Below are positions 36,514 through 45,061 of a stretch of 64,000 nt of DNA, piece after piece (position 1 is the stretch's first letter; every line of letters starts with the position of its first letter). The stretch comes from Pseudomonas bijieensis. GTDB lineage: Bacteria > Pseudomonadota > Gammaproteobacteria > Pseudomonadales > Pseudomonadaceae. The notes beneath the pieces were generated by a model. The model saw only the letters and a program-made list of their open reading frames with translations. It did not search any database and was not told the DNA's origin. Location of the stretch: positions 1,612,001-1,676,000 of the forward strand of contig NZ_CP048810.1 in the NCBI RefSeq assembly GCF_013347965.1, read 5' to 3'. A program made the translations under genes and the position numbers.

Positions 36514-37395
36514 TCAGGTACGCGGCTGGCGGCGGATAAAGTCGTCGGCGATTTCGTCGAAAGTGACGAAGCGCACGCCGGTATGGCTCTGGATGTGTTC
36601 GATCAGACGCTCAAGCATCAGCAACACTTGCGGCCGACCGGATACATCGGGGTGGATGGTCATGGTGAACACCGCGTATTCATGCTCGCGGTAGACCCAG
36701 TCGAATTGGTCGCGCCACATTTCCTCGAGATGGCGCGGGTTAACGAAACCGTGACTGTTGGGGGCCTTTTTGATGAACATCATCGGCGGCAAATCGTCGA
36801 GGTACCAGTTGGCCGGGATCTCCACCAAGTCGGTTTCTTCGCCACGTACCAGGGGTTTCATCCAGGTGTCGGGGTGCTGGCTGTAGTCGATCTTGGTCCA
36901 GCTGTCGCCCTTGCGCACGTAGTAGGGGTGGAAGTCGTTGTGCATCAGGCTGTGGTCATACTTGATGCCTTTTTTCAGCAGCAATTCGTTGGTGACCTTG
37001 CTGAACTCCCACCACGGGGCGACGTAGCCGGTGGGACGTTTGCCGGTGACCTGGGTGATCAGCTCGATGGATTTATCGAGGACGATTTCTTCCTGCTCGG
37101 CGGTCATGGCGATGGGGTTTTCGTGGCTGTAGCCGTGCACGCCGATTTCATGGCCGGCGTCGGCCACCGCCTTCATCTGCTCGGGAAAGGTTTCCATCGA
37201 GTGGCCGGGGATAAACCAGGTGGTACGTAAGCCGTAACGCTCGAACAGCTTGAGCAAGCGCGGGGCGCCGATTTCGCCAGCGAACAGGCCGCGGGAAATA
37301 TCGTCAGGCGAATCCTCCCCACCATATGAGCCCAGCCAGCCTGCCACGGCGTCTACGTCGACGCCGAAGGCGCACAGAATTTCTTTAGCCATCAT
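36514..37395 (-). CDS. Polysaccharide-deacetylase-fold enzyme, cyclic imidase/PgdA-like
   Basis: A 293-residue cytosolic enzyme; AGGAG precedes two consecutive ATGs. Metal ligands are D13/D15 in FGVDVDAV and H87/H91 in HGYSH. From memory it strongly resembles Helicobacter pylori PgdA (HP0310) in length and blocks such as [16 protein letters not shown] and YVAPWWEFS. That branch also contains allantoinase PuuE and the 293-residue cyclic imide hydrolase of P. putida, so imide-ring opening is more likely here than peptidoglycan deacetylation, given the amidase and transporter beside it. Zn or Co dependence expected. Confidence 0.78.
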   Translation of the reverse strand: MMAKEILCAFGVDVDAVAGWLGSYGGEDSPDDISRGLFAGEIGAPRLLKLFERYGLRTTWFIPGHSMETFPEQMKAVADAGHEIGVHGYSHENPIAMTAEQEEIVLDKSIELITQVTGKRPTGYVAPWWEFSKVTNELLLKKGIKYDHSLMHNDFHPYYVRKGDSWTKIDYSQHPDTWMKPLVRGEETDLVEIPANWYLDDLPPMMFIKKAPNSHGFVNPRHLEEMWRDQFDWVYREHEYAVFTMTIHPDVSGRPQVLLMLERLIEHIQSHTGVRFVTFDEIADDFIRRQPRT

Positions 37396-37433
37396 TGTTC
37401 TCCTGCGGATTTATCAATCAGTCATGGGATTTT

Positions 37434-38810
37434 TCAGGGCTGGCGCAACGCGGCTTCCACTGCCAGCGCCGCGCGCAACAATCGAAAGTCTTCGCCGGCA
37501 GGCGCGCTAATCAACATGCCGGTGGGCAAACCGAGCGCATCGCAGCCACTCGGCAGGGACACGCCCGGCAGATCCAGCAAGCTACCGGGCATGGTCAGGC
37601 GCAACGTCGCGAGATTGGTGCGCACGAACAGTTCGTCGTCGGCCTCCAATGGCGCCAGGGGTGGCGCGACATGGGATACGCTTGGCGTAATCAAAAACGC
37701 CCCATCCAGCTCATCGGCGATTTGTTGCTGCAGCCGGTCGCGTGCGCTGTAGAGGTTGACCAACTGGCTGGCGGGGAATGTACGTGCGCTTTCCAGACGG
37801 CGCCGCACGCGCGGGTCGAGTCGGGCGGCCGCCTCGCTGTCGAGCAGCGGCTGATGCAGCGCGAAAGCTTCAGGGGCGCCAAGCCAGCCTTGTTGCTCGA
37901 TGAGATGGAGCGTCGCTTGGAAGGCTGGCGAAGGCCGCAGGTCAATCTGCGCACCGTGAGTTTTCAACACGCTCAAGCAGTTCAGCAGGTTGTCACGCAC
38001 CGCAGGTTCTACGCGTGGATCATCAAGGACCGACGGGTCGACCCAAAAACGCTGCCCTGCCAGACCGCGAGGGATGAGTGAGGTCGACTTCGTACGCCCG
38101 CACAGGATGTCGTCGATAGCCAAGGCATCGCGCACGCTGCGCGTCAAAGGCCCCACGCTGTCGAGGGTATGCGCGAGTGGGAAGACACCTTCACGGCTAT
38201 AGCGCCTGCAACTGCTGCGAAATCCCACCACCCCATTGAAGGCCGCTGGAATTCGGATAGACCCAGCGGTATCCGTGCCCATGGCAATCGGCACGATTCC
38301 CGCCGCGACCGCGACCGCTGAGCCTGAGGACGAGCCACCCGGAATGCGTGGCTGGTCGAATCCGACAGGATTGTGCGGCGTTCCAAAATGGGGATTGAGT
38401 CCAAGGCCCGAGTAAGCAAACTCGCTAAGGTTAGTTTTCCCGACACTGACCATTCCGGCTCGTGCCAGCAGACCTACGACATTGGCGTCGAGCAGCGCTG
38501 GCGTAATGTCGCGGCGCACGGCTGCGCCTGCGGTAGTTGGACTGCCTGCGACGTCGAACATGTCTTTCCAAGCAATGGGAACGCCATCCAGTGCGCTTGC
38601 CGGTTGTCCGGCCTTCCAGCGCGCAGCTGATGAATGGGCTTCGCGAAAGGCACGCGCCGAGCAAAGAGAGATGAACACGTCATCGACTTCCGCCACCCTG
38701 GCCAGCATTTCTTCCAACGCCTTGACCGGGTCGCTGCTACCCGAGGCGAATGCATCCGCCATGGCCAATGCATCGGCTTCAAGCGGTAATTGAGGACTGG
38801 CGTAGGACAT
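37434..38810 (-). CDS. Amidase-signature (AS) family amidase
   Basis: A 458-residue enzyme from ATG 38810, preceded by GGTGGA; upstream in-frame ATGs (38834, 38942) fall on or beyond the palindromic operator. The AS catalytic triad is visible: Lys in GVPIAWKDMFDV, cis-Ser in PGGSSSGSA, and Ser nucleophile in TDTAGSIRIPAAFNGVVGF. Hydrolyses an amide to acid plus ammonia. First gene of the operon; as a half-amidase it would act on the ring-opened product of the imidase-like enzyme. Confidence 0.88.
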   Translation of the reverse strand: MSYASPQLPLEADALAMADAFASGSSDPVKALEEMLARVAEVDDVFISLCSARAFREAHSSAARWKAGQPASALDGVPIAWKDMFDVAGSPTTAGAAVRRDITPALLDANVVGLLARAGMVSVGKTNLSEFAYSGLGLNPHFGTPHNPVGFDQPRIPGGSSSGSAVAVAAGIVPIAMGTDTAGSIRIPAAFNGVVGFRSSCRRYSREGVFPLAHTLDSVGPLTRSVRDALAIDDILCGRTKSTSLIPRGLAGQRFWVDPSVLDDPRVEPAVRDNLLNCLSVLKTHGAQIDLRPSPAFQATLHLIEQQGWLGAPEAFALHQPLLDSEAAARLDPRVRRRLESARTFPASQLVNLYSARDRLQQQIADELDGAFLITPSVSHVAPPLAPLEADDELFVRTNLATLRLTMPGSLLDLPGVSLPSGCDALGLPTGMLISAPAGEDFRLLRAALAVEAALRQP

Positions 38811-38837
38811 CTGATCCACCAAAAACGTATTCATTAT

Positions 38838-38853
38838 TAAAATGTACATTTTA
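38838..38853. promoter_or_regulatory. 16-bp perfect palindrome, candidate GntR operator
   Basis: TAAAATGTACATTTTA is exactly self-complementary. It lies 28 bases upstream of the amidase ATG, in the promoter region divergent from the GntR gene. GntR-type sites often centre on a TGTACA-like core, so it is the probable binding site of the regulator encoded at 39083. Confidence 0.65.
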
Positions 38854-39082
38854 TAGAGCAGATAGCGTGCCAAACAGAGTGCTGAAGGAACGCCAAGGCG
38901 AAAGCAATCCGCGTCTAGCCTACGGACTAGACGCCTTTCCAAACGGGTAGATATTCCATTTTGCGGAGCCTTTTATGCGGGACCAGCCAGCAACACAAAT
39001 AATGTATTAATTAAAAAATATCCGTTTTGGTGCAGAACAGTAACAACGGCCCCAGGAACGCGCACAAAGGACGTGGTCCACG

Positions 39083-40132
39083 GTGACAACCGACTTGTGC
39101 GAGAATCTTCCCCCGCCTTTCGAGAAGCGTATGAGATCGATGACCGCCGAGGATTACCGCACTGCATCCCGCTACGCCATGATCCGCCAGGTCCTGCGCA
39201 ACGCCATCGTTGATGGAGAGGTGGCCCAAGGACTTGTCCTGCTCGAAGCGCCTCTGGCCGACCTGTTCGGAACCAGCCGCGTACCGGTGCGCAAAGCATT
39301 GGACCTGTTGCATAAGGAAGGCTTGATCAGTCGATTCGATGGTCGTGGTTATCTGGTCAACCCAAAGGGGGTTGAAGTGGAGCCACTGCGGCTGGCCGTA
39401 ACCCACAAGCAACTCGGTCTTGATAGCAGCGAAGAACTGGTCGATACCCGGCCGCTGGGCGAGCGGATGTTCGACGAGATTGGTTCAGCCTTATCGACCT
39501 GTATTGCTTTCGGGCACTATCGACTCGACGAGCAAATGGCCGCCGAGCATTACGGCGTCAGTCGGGCGGTGATACGCGAGGCATTGATGCGTCTGCGTGA
39601 CCGCGGCCTGGTGGAAAAGGAACCCTACTCCCAATGGCTGGCCGGCCCGCTCACCGCCAGGGAGATCACCGAAGACTACGAGCTGCGCGCGTGCCTTGAA
39701 CCTGAGGCGTTACGCCAGAGCGCACCCGGGCTCAGCCGGGGATCCCTTGAAGCCATGCTGTCGCGGGTTAAAGAGGCACAGAGCAACCCACGCTGCAGCC
39801 TGGCATGCATCGAGCAACTTGAAGAAGACCTGCATTACCACTGCCTCGCCGGAATAAACAATCGCAAGATCGCTACGCTGATCCGGCAGGCCCAGAGCCC
39901 CAGGATCATCAGTCGGATTTTTTACAGTCAGTTGGGCCTCGGCCCCGACGAAGCCATGCTGGCCGAACACCGTTTGATTTTAGAGTTGCTATTGCATGGC
40001 GCATTCGACGCAGCAGCGCTGAACCTCAAGGAACACCTCCACCGCGCCCGCCAACGCATGTTGCAACGGTTGAAAGTTCTGTCAGTGCTACCTGAGCAGC
40101 AAGTACCGGAGTATCTGACCAAGCTGAGCTGA
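39083..40132 (+). CDS. GntR/FadR-type regulator with two tandem wHTH domains
   Basis: A 349-residue protein from a GTG at 39083; ATGs at 39131 or 39140 are possible starts. It has two GntR-like winged HTHs in one chain: about residues 30-95 (LADLFGTSRVPVRKALDLLHKEGLISRFDGRGYLV) and 128-195 (MAAEHYGVSRAVIREALMRLRDRGLVEKEP), then an FCD-like helical domain. Typical FadR/FCD proteins are about 230 residues with a single wHTH. Divergent from the amidase operon, which it probably controls. Confidence 0.85.
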   Translation: MTTDLCENLPPPFEKRMRSMTAEDYRTASRYAMIRQVLRNAIVDGEVAQGLVLLEAPLADLFGTSRVPVRKALDLLHKEGLISRFDGRGYLVNPKGVEVEPLRLAVTHKQLGLDSSEELVDTRPLGERMFDEIGSALSTCIAFGHYRLDEQMAAEHYGVSRAVIREALMRLRDRGLVEKEPYSQWLAGPLTAREITEDYELRACLEPEALRQSAPGLSRGSLEAMLSRVKEAQSNPRCSLACIEQLEEDLHYHCLAGINNRKIATLIRQAQSPRIISRIFYSQLGLGPDEAMLAEHRLILELLLHGAFDAAALNLKEHLHRARQRMLQRLKVLSVLPEQQVPEYLTKLS

Positions 40133-40146
40133 AAATCGTCTACCAG

Positions 40147-40599
40147 TCAGTCCGTACACGTTTCAGGCTCATCATCAAGGCACTCGATACATGCATCCAG
40201 CAATTCATGGAGCGCCGCAACGCGATGCACGCCGAGTCGCTCATTAAGTGCCAATTGCGCTTCTTTCCAGGCGCGCCGCCCTTCGGCTTGCTTTTCCAGT
40301 CCCGCTTCGGTCACTTGGACAAGGCGGCTGCGCGCGTCGCCACCCGCCCCGACCGTCAGCCAGCCTTGAGTGACCAGTGGCTGCATATTCCGTGTCAACG
40401 TCGAAGCCTCCATTTGCATTCGCCTGGCCAGGTCGCTCGGGCGAATGGGACCCAGTCGAACGACGTGGGACAACAATGCGTACTGCGTGTTTTTTAATCC
40501 GGACTCGGCGATATAGCGATCGTAGTGACGCGTCACCATGCGATTGAGCTGGCGAATCTTCAGATTGGTGCAGCCCTGTGGCTTGGTCATATTTTTCAT
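40147..40599 (-). CDS. MarR-family regulator
   Basis: A 150-residue protein. The wHTH is IRPSDLARRMQMEASTLTRNMQPLVTQGWLTVGAGGDARSRLVQVTEAG, with helical dimerisation ends. Start at ATG 40599 (or ATG 40590); neither has a strong RBS. Divergent from the PaaI thioesterase gene, 62 bases apart, with a palindrome in between, so it likely represses itself and that gene pair. Confidence 0.86.
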   Translation of the reverse strand: MKNMTKPQGCTNLKIRQLNRMVTRHYDRYIAESGLKNTQYALLSHVVRLGPIRPSDLARRMQMEASTLTRNMQPLVTQGWLTVGAGGDARSRLVQVTEAGLEKQAEGRRAWKEAQLALNERLGVHRVAALHELLDACIECLDDEPETCTD

Positions 40600-40622
40600 G
40601 GTATAGATTGTATCTACAAGTA

Positions 40623-40634
40623 TTGCATATGCAA
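40623..40634. promoter_or_regulatory. MarR operator candidate
   Basis: TTGCATATGCAA is a perfect 12-bp palindrome lying between the divergent MarR and thioesterase starts. CAAGTAT is also repeated directly 15 bases apart (40617-40623 and 40632-40638) around it. Size and position suit a MarR dimer site. Confidence 0.55.
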
Positions 40635-40661
40635 GTATCTGGAATGATAAAGGAGTCCGTG

Positions 40662-41222
40662 ATGGAGGCTGACCAGGTCGTTGCGCGGTGGGACGAAGAG
40701 GAAAAAGCGATTCGTGCCCGTTGGAACACCTCCCACACCGCAACGCACAAACAGATCACCAGCCTGACGGGCATGGAGTTGTTCGAGGCAATCTTTGCCG
40801 GGGAACTACCGCCCGCCCCCATCGGCGACACGCTCGATTTCCTGCCCATTCACATGGAACCAGGCATAGCGATCTTCCAGGGTCGACCGCAACGAAGGCA
40901 CTACAACCCGCTGGGAACCGTACACGGCGGTTGGTTTTCCACGTTGCTCGACTCGGCGGTAGGTTGCGCCGTGCATTCGACCTTACCCGCAGGCAAGGGC
41001 TTCACTACGCTGGAGCTGAAAGTCAACATGGTCCGCGCCTTGACCGACGCGGTACCGCTAGTACGCGCCGAGGGAAAGTTGATCCATGCGGGAAGCCGGA
41101 TTGCCACGGCCGAAGGCCGAATCGTTGGCCCCGACGGCAAGCTGTACGCGCACGCCACCACGACATGCTTGATCTTCGATTTCCCTGCACCTTCCCCGAG
41201 GCGTCCACATGAGCAAGTCTGA
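40662..41222 (+). CDS. PaaI-type hotdog-fold thioesterase
   Basis: A 186-residue protein from ATG 40662 with AGGAG upstream. The hotdog signature is YNPLGTVHGGWFSTLLDSAVGCAVHS, with the Gly-rich HGG motif and catalytic Asp; the fold continues to IATAEGRIVGPDGKLYAHATTTCLIF. Hydrolyses acyl- or aryl-CoA thioesters. Followed 39 bases later by an aldo/keto reductase gene; the pair is likely under MarR control. Confidence 0.87.
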   Translation: MEADQVVARWDEEEKAIRARWNTSHTATHKQITSLTGMELFEAIFAGELPPAPIGDTLDFLPIHMEPGIAIFQGRPQRRHYNPLGTVHGGWFSTLLDSAVGCAVHSTLPAGKGFTTLELKVNMVRALTDAVPLVRAEGKLIHAGSRIATAEGRIVGPDGKLYAHATTTCLIFDFPAPSPRRPHEQV

Positions 41223-41261
41223 CATTGCTCTCCGCGCTGCGGCCCGACAATGGAGAAAGTC

Positions 41262-42266
41262 ATGAAATACACATCCTTTGGCAAGACCGGCCTGCGGGTT
41301 TCGCAGGTAGCGCTCGGTACGGGCAACTTTGGCACGGGTTGGGGCCATGGCGCCGACCCCGATACCAGCAAAGAGATGTTCAACGCCTATGCCGAGGCTG
41401 GGGGCAACTTCATCGATACAGCGGATGTCTACCAGTTCGGACAATCGGAGGAACAGATCGGCATCCTGCTGGAGGGGCGGCGCGAAGATTTCGTCATTGC
41501 GACGAAGTACAGCAACGGGGCGCAGCCGAATGCCAATAGGCTGGTCACCGGCAACAGTCGCAAGGCCATGGTCGCCTCCGTGGAAGCGAGCCTGAAGCGA
41601 CTCAAGACAGATCGGATTGACATCTACTGGGTGCATCATCCCGATGGCCTCACGCCAGCCGAGGAAATCGTCCGTGGCTTCGAGGACTTGGCACGCGCGG
41701 GCAAGATCCTCTATGCAGGCCTTTCGAACTTCCCCGCCTGGCGACTCGCCCGTGCAGTGACCCTGGCCGAACTGACTCGTACCGTTCCCATCGCGGCTGC
41801 GCAGTTCGAGCACAGCCTGGTCCATCGCGAGCCCGAAGCCGACCTGTTCCCGGCATCGCACGCGCTGGGCCTTGGTATCGTCACTTGGTCGCCGCTGGGC
41901 GGCGGCATGCTGACGGGCAAGTACCGCCAAGGGGAGAAAGGTCGCGCCGAAGGTTTGGGCGGCCGGGTGTTCCAGCCGGAGAATTCGGCGCAGCGTACGC
42001 AAATCCTCGACACCGTCATTGCCATCGCGGGCGAGATCGACGCCAGCGCGGGTCAGGTCGCCATTGCCTGGGCAGGCACCCACGGGGCAGTGCCGATCAT
42101 CGGGCCACGCTCAATGACCCAGCTCACCGACAACCTCGGCGCGCTGTCGCTTGAGCTTTCACCCGAGCACATCAGCCGCCTCGATACAGCAAGCGTCCTG
42201 ACACCCTCGGCGCCAGCGCGGGCGGTAATTCCCTGGGGCGAGAGCACGGATCGGATCGTGGCATAG
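41262..42266 (+). CDS. Aldo/keto reductase
   Basis: A 334-residue TIM-barrel reductase from ATG 41262 (GGAG upstream). Catalytic Asp and Tyr are in FIDTADVYQFGQSE, Lys in FVIATKYSNG and His in IYWVHHPD; the C-terminal NADPH motif is GPRSMTQLTDNLGAL. Reduces aldehydes or ketones with NADPH. Belongs to the YajO/YakC-like AKR group. Partner of the thioesterase under the MarR-type repressor by position. Confidence 0.9.
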   Translation: MKYTSFGKTGLRVSQVALGTGNFGTGWGHGADPDTSKEMFNAYAEAGGNFIDTADVYQFGQSEEQIGILLEGRREDFVIATKYSNGAQPNANRLVTGNSRKAMVASVEASLKRLKTDRIDIYWVHHPDGLTPAEEIVRGFEDLARAGKILYAGLSNFPAWRLARAVTLAELTRTVPIAAAQFEHSLVHREPEADLFPASHALGLGIVTWSPLGGGMLTGKYRQGEKGRAEGLGGRVFQPENSAQRTQILDTVIAIAGEIDASAGQVAIAWAGTHGAVPIIGPRSMTQLTDNLGALSLELSPEHISRLDTASVLTPSAPARAVIPWGESTDRIVA

Positions 42267-42649
42267 CGCCATGGGGGCATTGGCCCGCAGTTTCTTGGAC
42301 AACGGCCAACTCGACACCCAAACCTTGAAAGCCCACACATACGGCGAATTGAACGCTTTGATGGCGGCGAAAACCGAGTGATGCTGCCCCGCGGACGAGG
42401 CCAAACGCCAGTCTGAATTGAAAGTGTCCAGTTCTGAAATAGGCTTACACCGGTTTCAGGGCTAGGACCACCGAAAGCAACCGCCCCCAAACCTGTACGG
42501 ACACCGCTAACTTGTGCCCAGGGAATGGGCGAGTCCATCGACCTGTTTTACCAGGGATTCGAGGGTGAAATATTCGATCGCGCGGGCACGCCTTGGCCCG
42601 AGAGCGATGTGACCACGATAAGCGGATCGTGCGACCAAATGCGCTCAAT
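42267..42649. other. Gene-free stretch between convergent genes
   Basis: These 383 bases separate the aldo/keto reductase from the convergent ABC fusion gene. A 36-codon plus-strand ORF (42271-42381, MGALARSFLDNG...) with no clear RBS might be the tail of a lost gene. I see no terminator hairpin with a T-run, and no recognisable repeat or RNA. Confidence 0.45.
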
Positions 42650-44191
42650 TCAGCTCATCAACAGGCAACGCTCCTCCTCTGATTCTTCCAACCCGATAAA
42701 CCGTCGCACCCGTTGGGCTCCATGCCCTGCGCGGATCGCCTCTGGCGAGGCATCCAACTGCACGTTGCCGTTTTCCATGAAAATCACCCGGTCAGAGATC
42801 GACAGGGCAAATTCCATTTCGTGAGTGACAATCAGCAGGGTCATGCCTTCGCGAGCCAGGTCGGCGATCACCGTAAGTACCTCGCCGACCAGTTCCGGGT
42901 CCAGCGCCGAGGTTGGTTCGTCAAACAGCAGGATGTCCGGGTCCATGGCCATGGCCCGGGCGATCGCCACACGTTGTTGCTGGCCGCTAGACAGTTGATG
43001 CGGATATTTGTGAACGTGGGCCAGCAGGCCGACCTTGTCGAGCAGTTGGCAGGCCCGTTGCTCGCTCAGTGCGCGGTTGACGCCATGATAACGAGGGGCG
43101 AGGCAGATGTTGTCCAACAGTGTCCGGTGTGGAAACAGGTTGAAGTTCTGGAACACCATGCCGATGCGCTGTACGCCCTGACGAACCCGACGCCCATCCG
43201 GTTTGTCCTCGGCATTAATGAAGCCCTCCCCGAACAACAGGATTTCACCCTGATCGATGCGTTCCAGGCCATTAATGGTGCGGATCAACGAGGTCTTGCC
43301 GGAGCCGGACGGGCCGATGATGGAAATCACCTGGCCGCTTTGCACCTTCAGGTCGATACCTTTGAGCACATGATGATCGCCGTAGCGTTTGTGCACGTCC
43401 TGCAGGTGCAGGGCCGGGGCCGCACCTTTGGCTGGGAGGCTGACCTTGCTCGATACCCTAGGTGCCAGACTGTCACGCAGCACTTGTGTCGAGGCGCTCT
43501 CCAGGGTTTGCGGTGTACGCAGGTTCAGGTCCAGGTAACGTTCCAGACGCTGCAAGGCGAAGCCAAACACTGTGACGATCAGCACGTAGTACAGGCCCAC
43601 AGCCGCCAGGGTCTCCATGACCAGGAAGTTCTGGGCATACAGGCGCTGGCCGACAGTCAGCAGTTCGGTCAGTGAAATCACCGAGATCAACGAGGTCAGT
43701 TTGACCACCGTGATGTATTCGTTAATCAACGTCGGCAGTGAGATGCGAAACGCTTGAGGGATGACGATTAGACGTTGCACGCCAAGCAGCCCGAGCCCCA
43801 GGGCACGGCCCGCTTCCTTCTGGCCTTTGGCGATCGAAATCAGCCCGCCACGATGAATTTCTGCCATGTAGGCGGCCTCAGTGACCACCAGCGCCAACAG
43901 ACCGGAATAAAATGGCACCGACAGCACCGGCCCGGCACCAGGCAGCAACTGCGGCAGGTTGTAGACGAAGACCACCAGCACCAGCAGCGGAATGCTGCGA
44001 AAGAACCAGATGTAGAGTGATGCGGGTATGCGCAGCCAGCGCACGCTCGACAGTTTGGCCGATGCCAGGACGAAACCCAGCAGCATGCCCAGGAACCAGG
44101 CCAGGGTGCTCAGTTCGATGACGGTCAGGCTCGCCGCCCAGAAGTCAGCCAGGGTGAACAGCGAAAAAAAGTAATCCCAATCGAATTGCAT
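42650..44191 (-). CDS. Amino-acid-type ABC importer, permease-ATPase fusion
   Basis: A 513-residue protein from ATG 44191 (GAGGT upstream). Residues about 1-225 are a HisM/GlnP-type permease with about five TM helices and the EAAYMAEIHRGGLISIAKGQKEAGRALG coupling loop. From about 260 on comes a GlnQ-like ATPase: GPSGSGKT, LSSGQQQRVAIARA and ILLFDEPTSALDPE. These are normally separate genes. The matching binding protein is encoded 50 bases upstream. Imports a polar amino acid or related compound. Confidence 0.9.
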   Translation of the reverse strand: MQFDWDYFFSLFTLADFWAASLTVIELSTLAWFLGMLLGFVLASAKLSSVRWLRIPASLYIWFFRSIPLLVLVVFVYNLPQLLPGAGPVLSVPFYSGLLALVVTEAAYMAEIHRGGLISIAKGQKEAGRALGLGLLGVQRLIVIPQAFRISLPTLINEYITVVKLTSLISVISLTELLTVGQRLYAQNFLVMETLAAVGLYYVLIVTVFGFALQRLERYLDLNLRTPQTLESASTQVLRDSLAPRVSSKVSLPAKGAAPALHLQDVHKRYGDHHVLKGIDLKVQSGQVISIIGPSGSGKTSLIRTINGLERIDQGEILLFGEGFINAEDKPDGRRVRQGVQRIGMVFQNFNLFPHRTLLDNICLAPRYHGVNRALSEQRACQLLDKVGLLAHVHKYPHQLSSGQQQRVAIARAMAMDPDILLFDEPTSALDPELVGEVLTVIADLAREGMTLLIVTHEMEFALSISDRVIFMENGNVQLDASPEAIRAGHGAQRVRRFIGLEESEEERCLLMS

Positions 44192-44207
44192 AGACACCTC
44201 GCGCAAG

Positions 44208-44231
44208 CCGCGCCCCCGATCGAGGGCGCGG
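44208..44231 (-). promoter_or_regulatory. Intercistronic hairpin between binding protein and permease-ATPase genes
   Basis: CCGCGCCC (44208-44215) and GGGCGCGG (44224-44231) make an 8-bp perfect GC stem with an 8-base loop. No T-run follows on the minus strand, so it is probably a 3'-stabilising element that lets the binding protein be made in excess rather than a full terminator. Confidence 0.5.
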
Positions 44232-44240
44232 TTTCAGGCA

Positions 44241-45038
44241 TTACTCAGAGACCGGTTCCAGGTCATACGCCTTGAGAATGGCGGCGTACTCGCCGTTGGC
44301 CTTGCTCTCAGCCAACGCCTTGACCAGCGCCTGATAGGTCGCGTCGGCGTCTTTCTTGACGTAGATGCCCAAGGTTTGCGGGTAAACCAACTTCTGCGAG
44401 CTGACGATCACACGGCCGTTGGTACGCTGAGCGATCATGTGCGCGGCGCCGGCAATTTCCACTTGAGCCTGGATGTTCTTTGACAGCAGCGCCTGCGTCA
44501 CCTCGGGTGCCGAGGGAAACTCACTGACGGTGATGGCACCCTTGTTGTTCGGGACGCAGTAGTCGCTGGACAACTGACGGAACTTGCCGACCCAGGTGGT
44601 GCCCTGCTCCAGCCCGATTTTCAGGCCACACAGGTCTTCGGGAACCTGCGGGTTCAGCTCACTGCCCTTGGGCACCATGATCGCCGCGCCGGTGTTGGCA
44701 TAAGCAATGGTCCGGGCCTGGGCCTGGCGCTCCGGGGTGATGTACATGCCGGAGATGATTGCGTCGTAATGCCCGGCGTTGAGGCCGTTGAGCAGATTGG
44801 GAAACTTGGTGTCGACGAAGTTGGCCTTGACGCCCATTGCCTTGGCCAGAGAATGGGCCAACTCCGGGTCGGAGCCGACCACGTTCTTGTTGGCGTCATA
44901 GGATTCGAACGGCGGGTAGGTGATTTCCATACCGACCTTCAATACACCCGGCGTCGCGGTGCTGGCGAAGGCGGCACTGGCACAGAACAGACCAGCGGCG
45001 AGCAGACTCAGTCGGGTCAAGGCGTAGGGGGTTTTCAT
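44241..45038 (-). CDS. Amino-acid ABC substrate-binding protein (SBP_bac_3)
   Basis: A 265-residue periplasmic protein. Signal peptide: KTPYALTRLSLLAAGLFCASAAFAS. SBP_bac_3 marks: LKVGMEITYPPFESYD, NLLNGLNAGHYDAIISGMYITPERQ and the LCGLKIGLEQGTTW hinge. The ligand Asp/Arg pattern of simple basic or polar amino acids is not obvious. Encoded between the 2OG oxygenase and its permease-ATPase. Confidence 0.9.
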   Translation of the reverse strand: MKTPYALTRLSLLAAGLFCASAAFASTATPGVLKVGMEITYPPFESYDANKNVVGSDPELAHSLAKAMGVKANFVDTKFPNLLNGLNAGHYDAIISGMYITPERQAQARTIAYANTGAAIMVPKGSELNPQVPEDLCGLKIGLEQGTTWVGKFRQLSSDYCVPNNKGAITVSEFPSAPEVTQALLSKNIQAQVEIAGAAHMIAQRTNGRVIVSSQKLVYPQTLGIYVKKDADATYQALVKALAESKANGEYAAILKAYDLEPVSE

Positions 45039-45061
45039 GATGGGAAGCTCCGTTGGTTTTT

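Noticed and set aside
36514..37395. Peptidoglycan deacetylase as the primary function
   Set aside because: It is cytosolic and in an operon with an amidase, MFS importer and SDRs; the imidase/allantoinase branch of the fold fits better, although sequence similarity to PgdA is strong.
42271..42381. 36-codon ORF after the aldo/keto reductase
   Set aside because: No RBS, no recognisable homology; it might be a remnant but cannot be supported as a gene.
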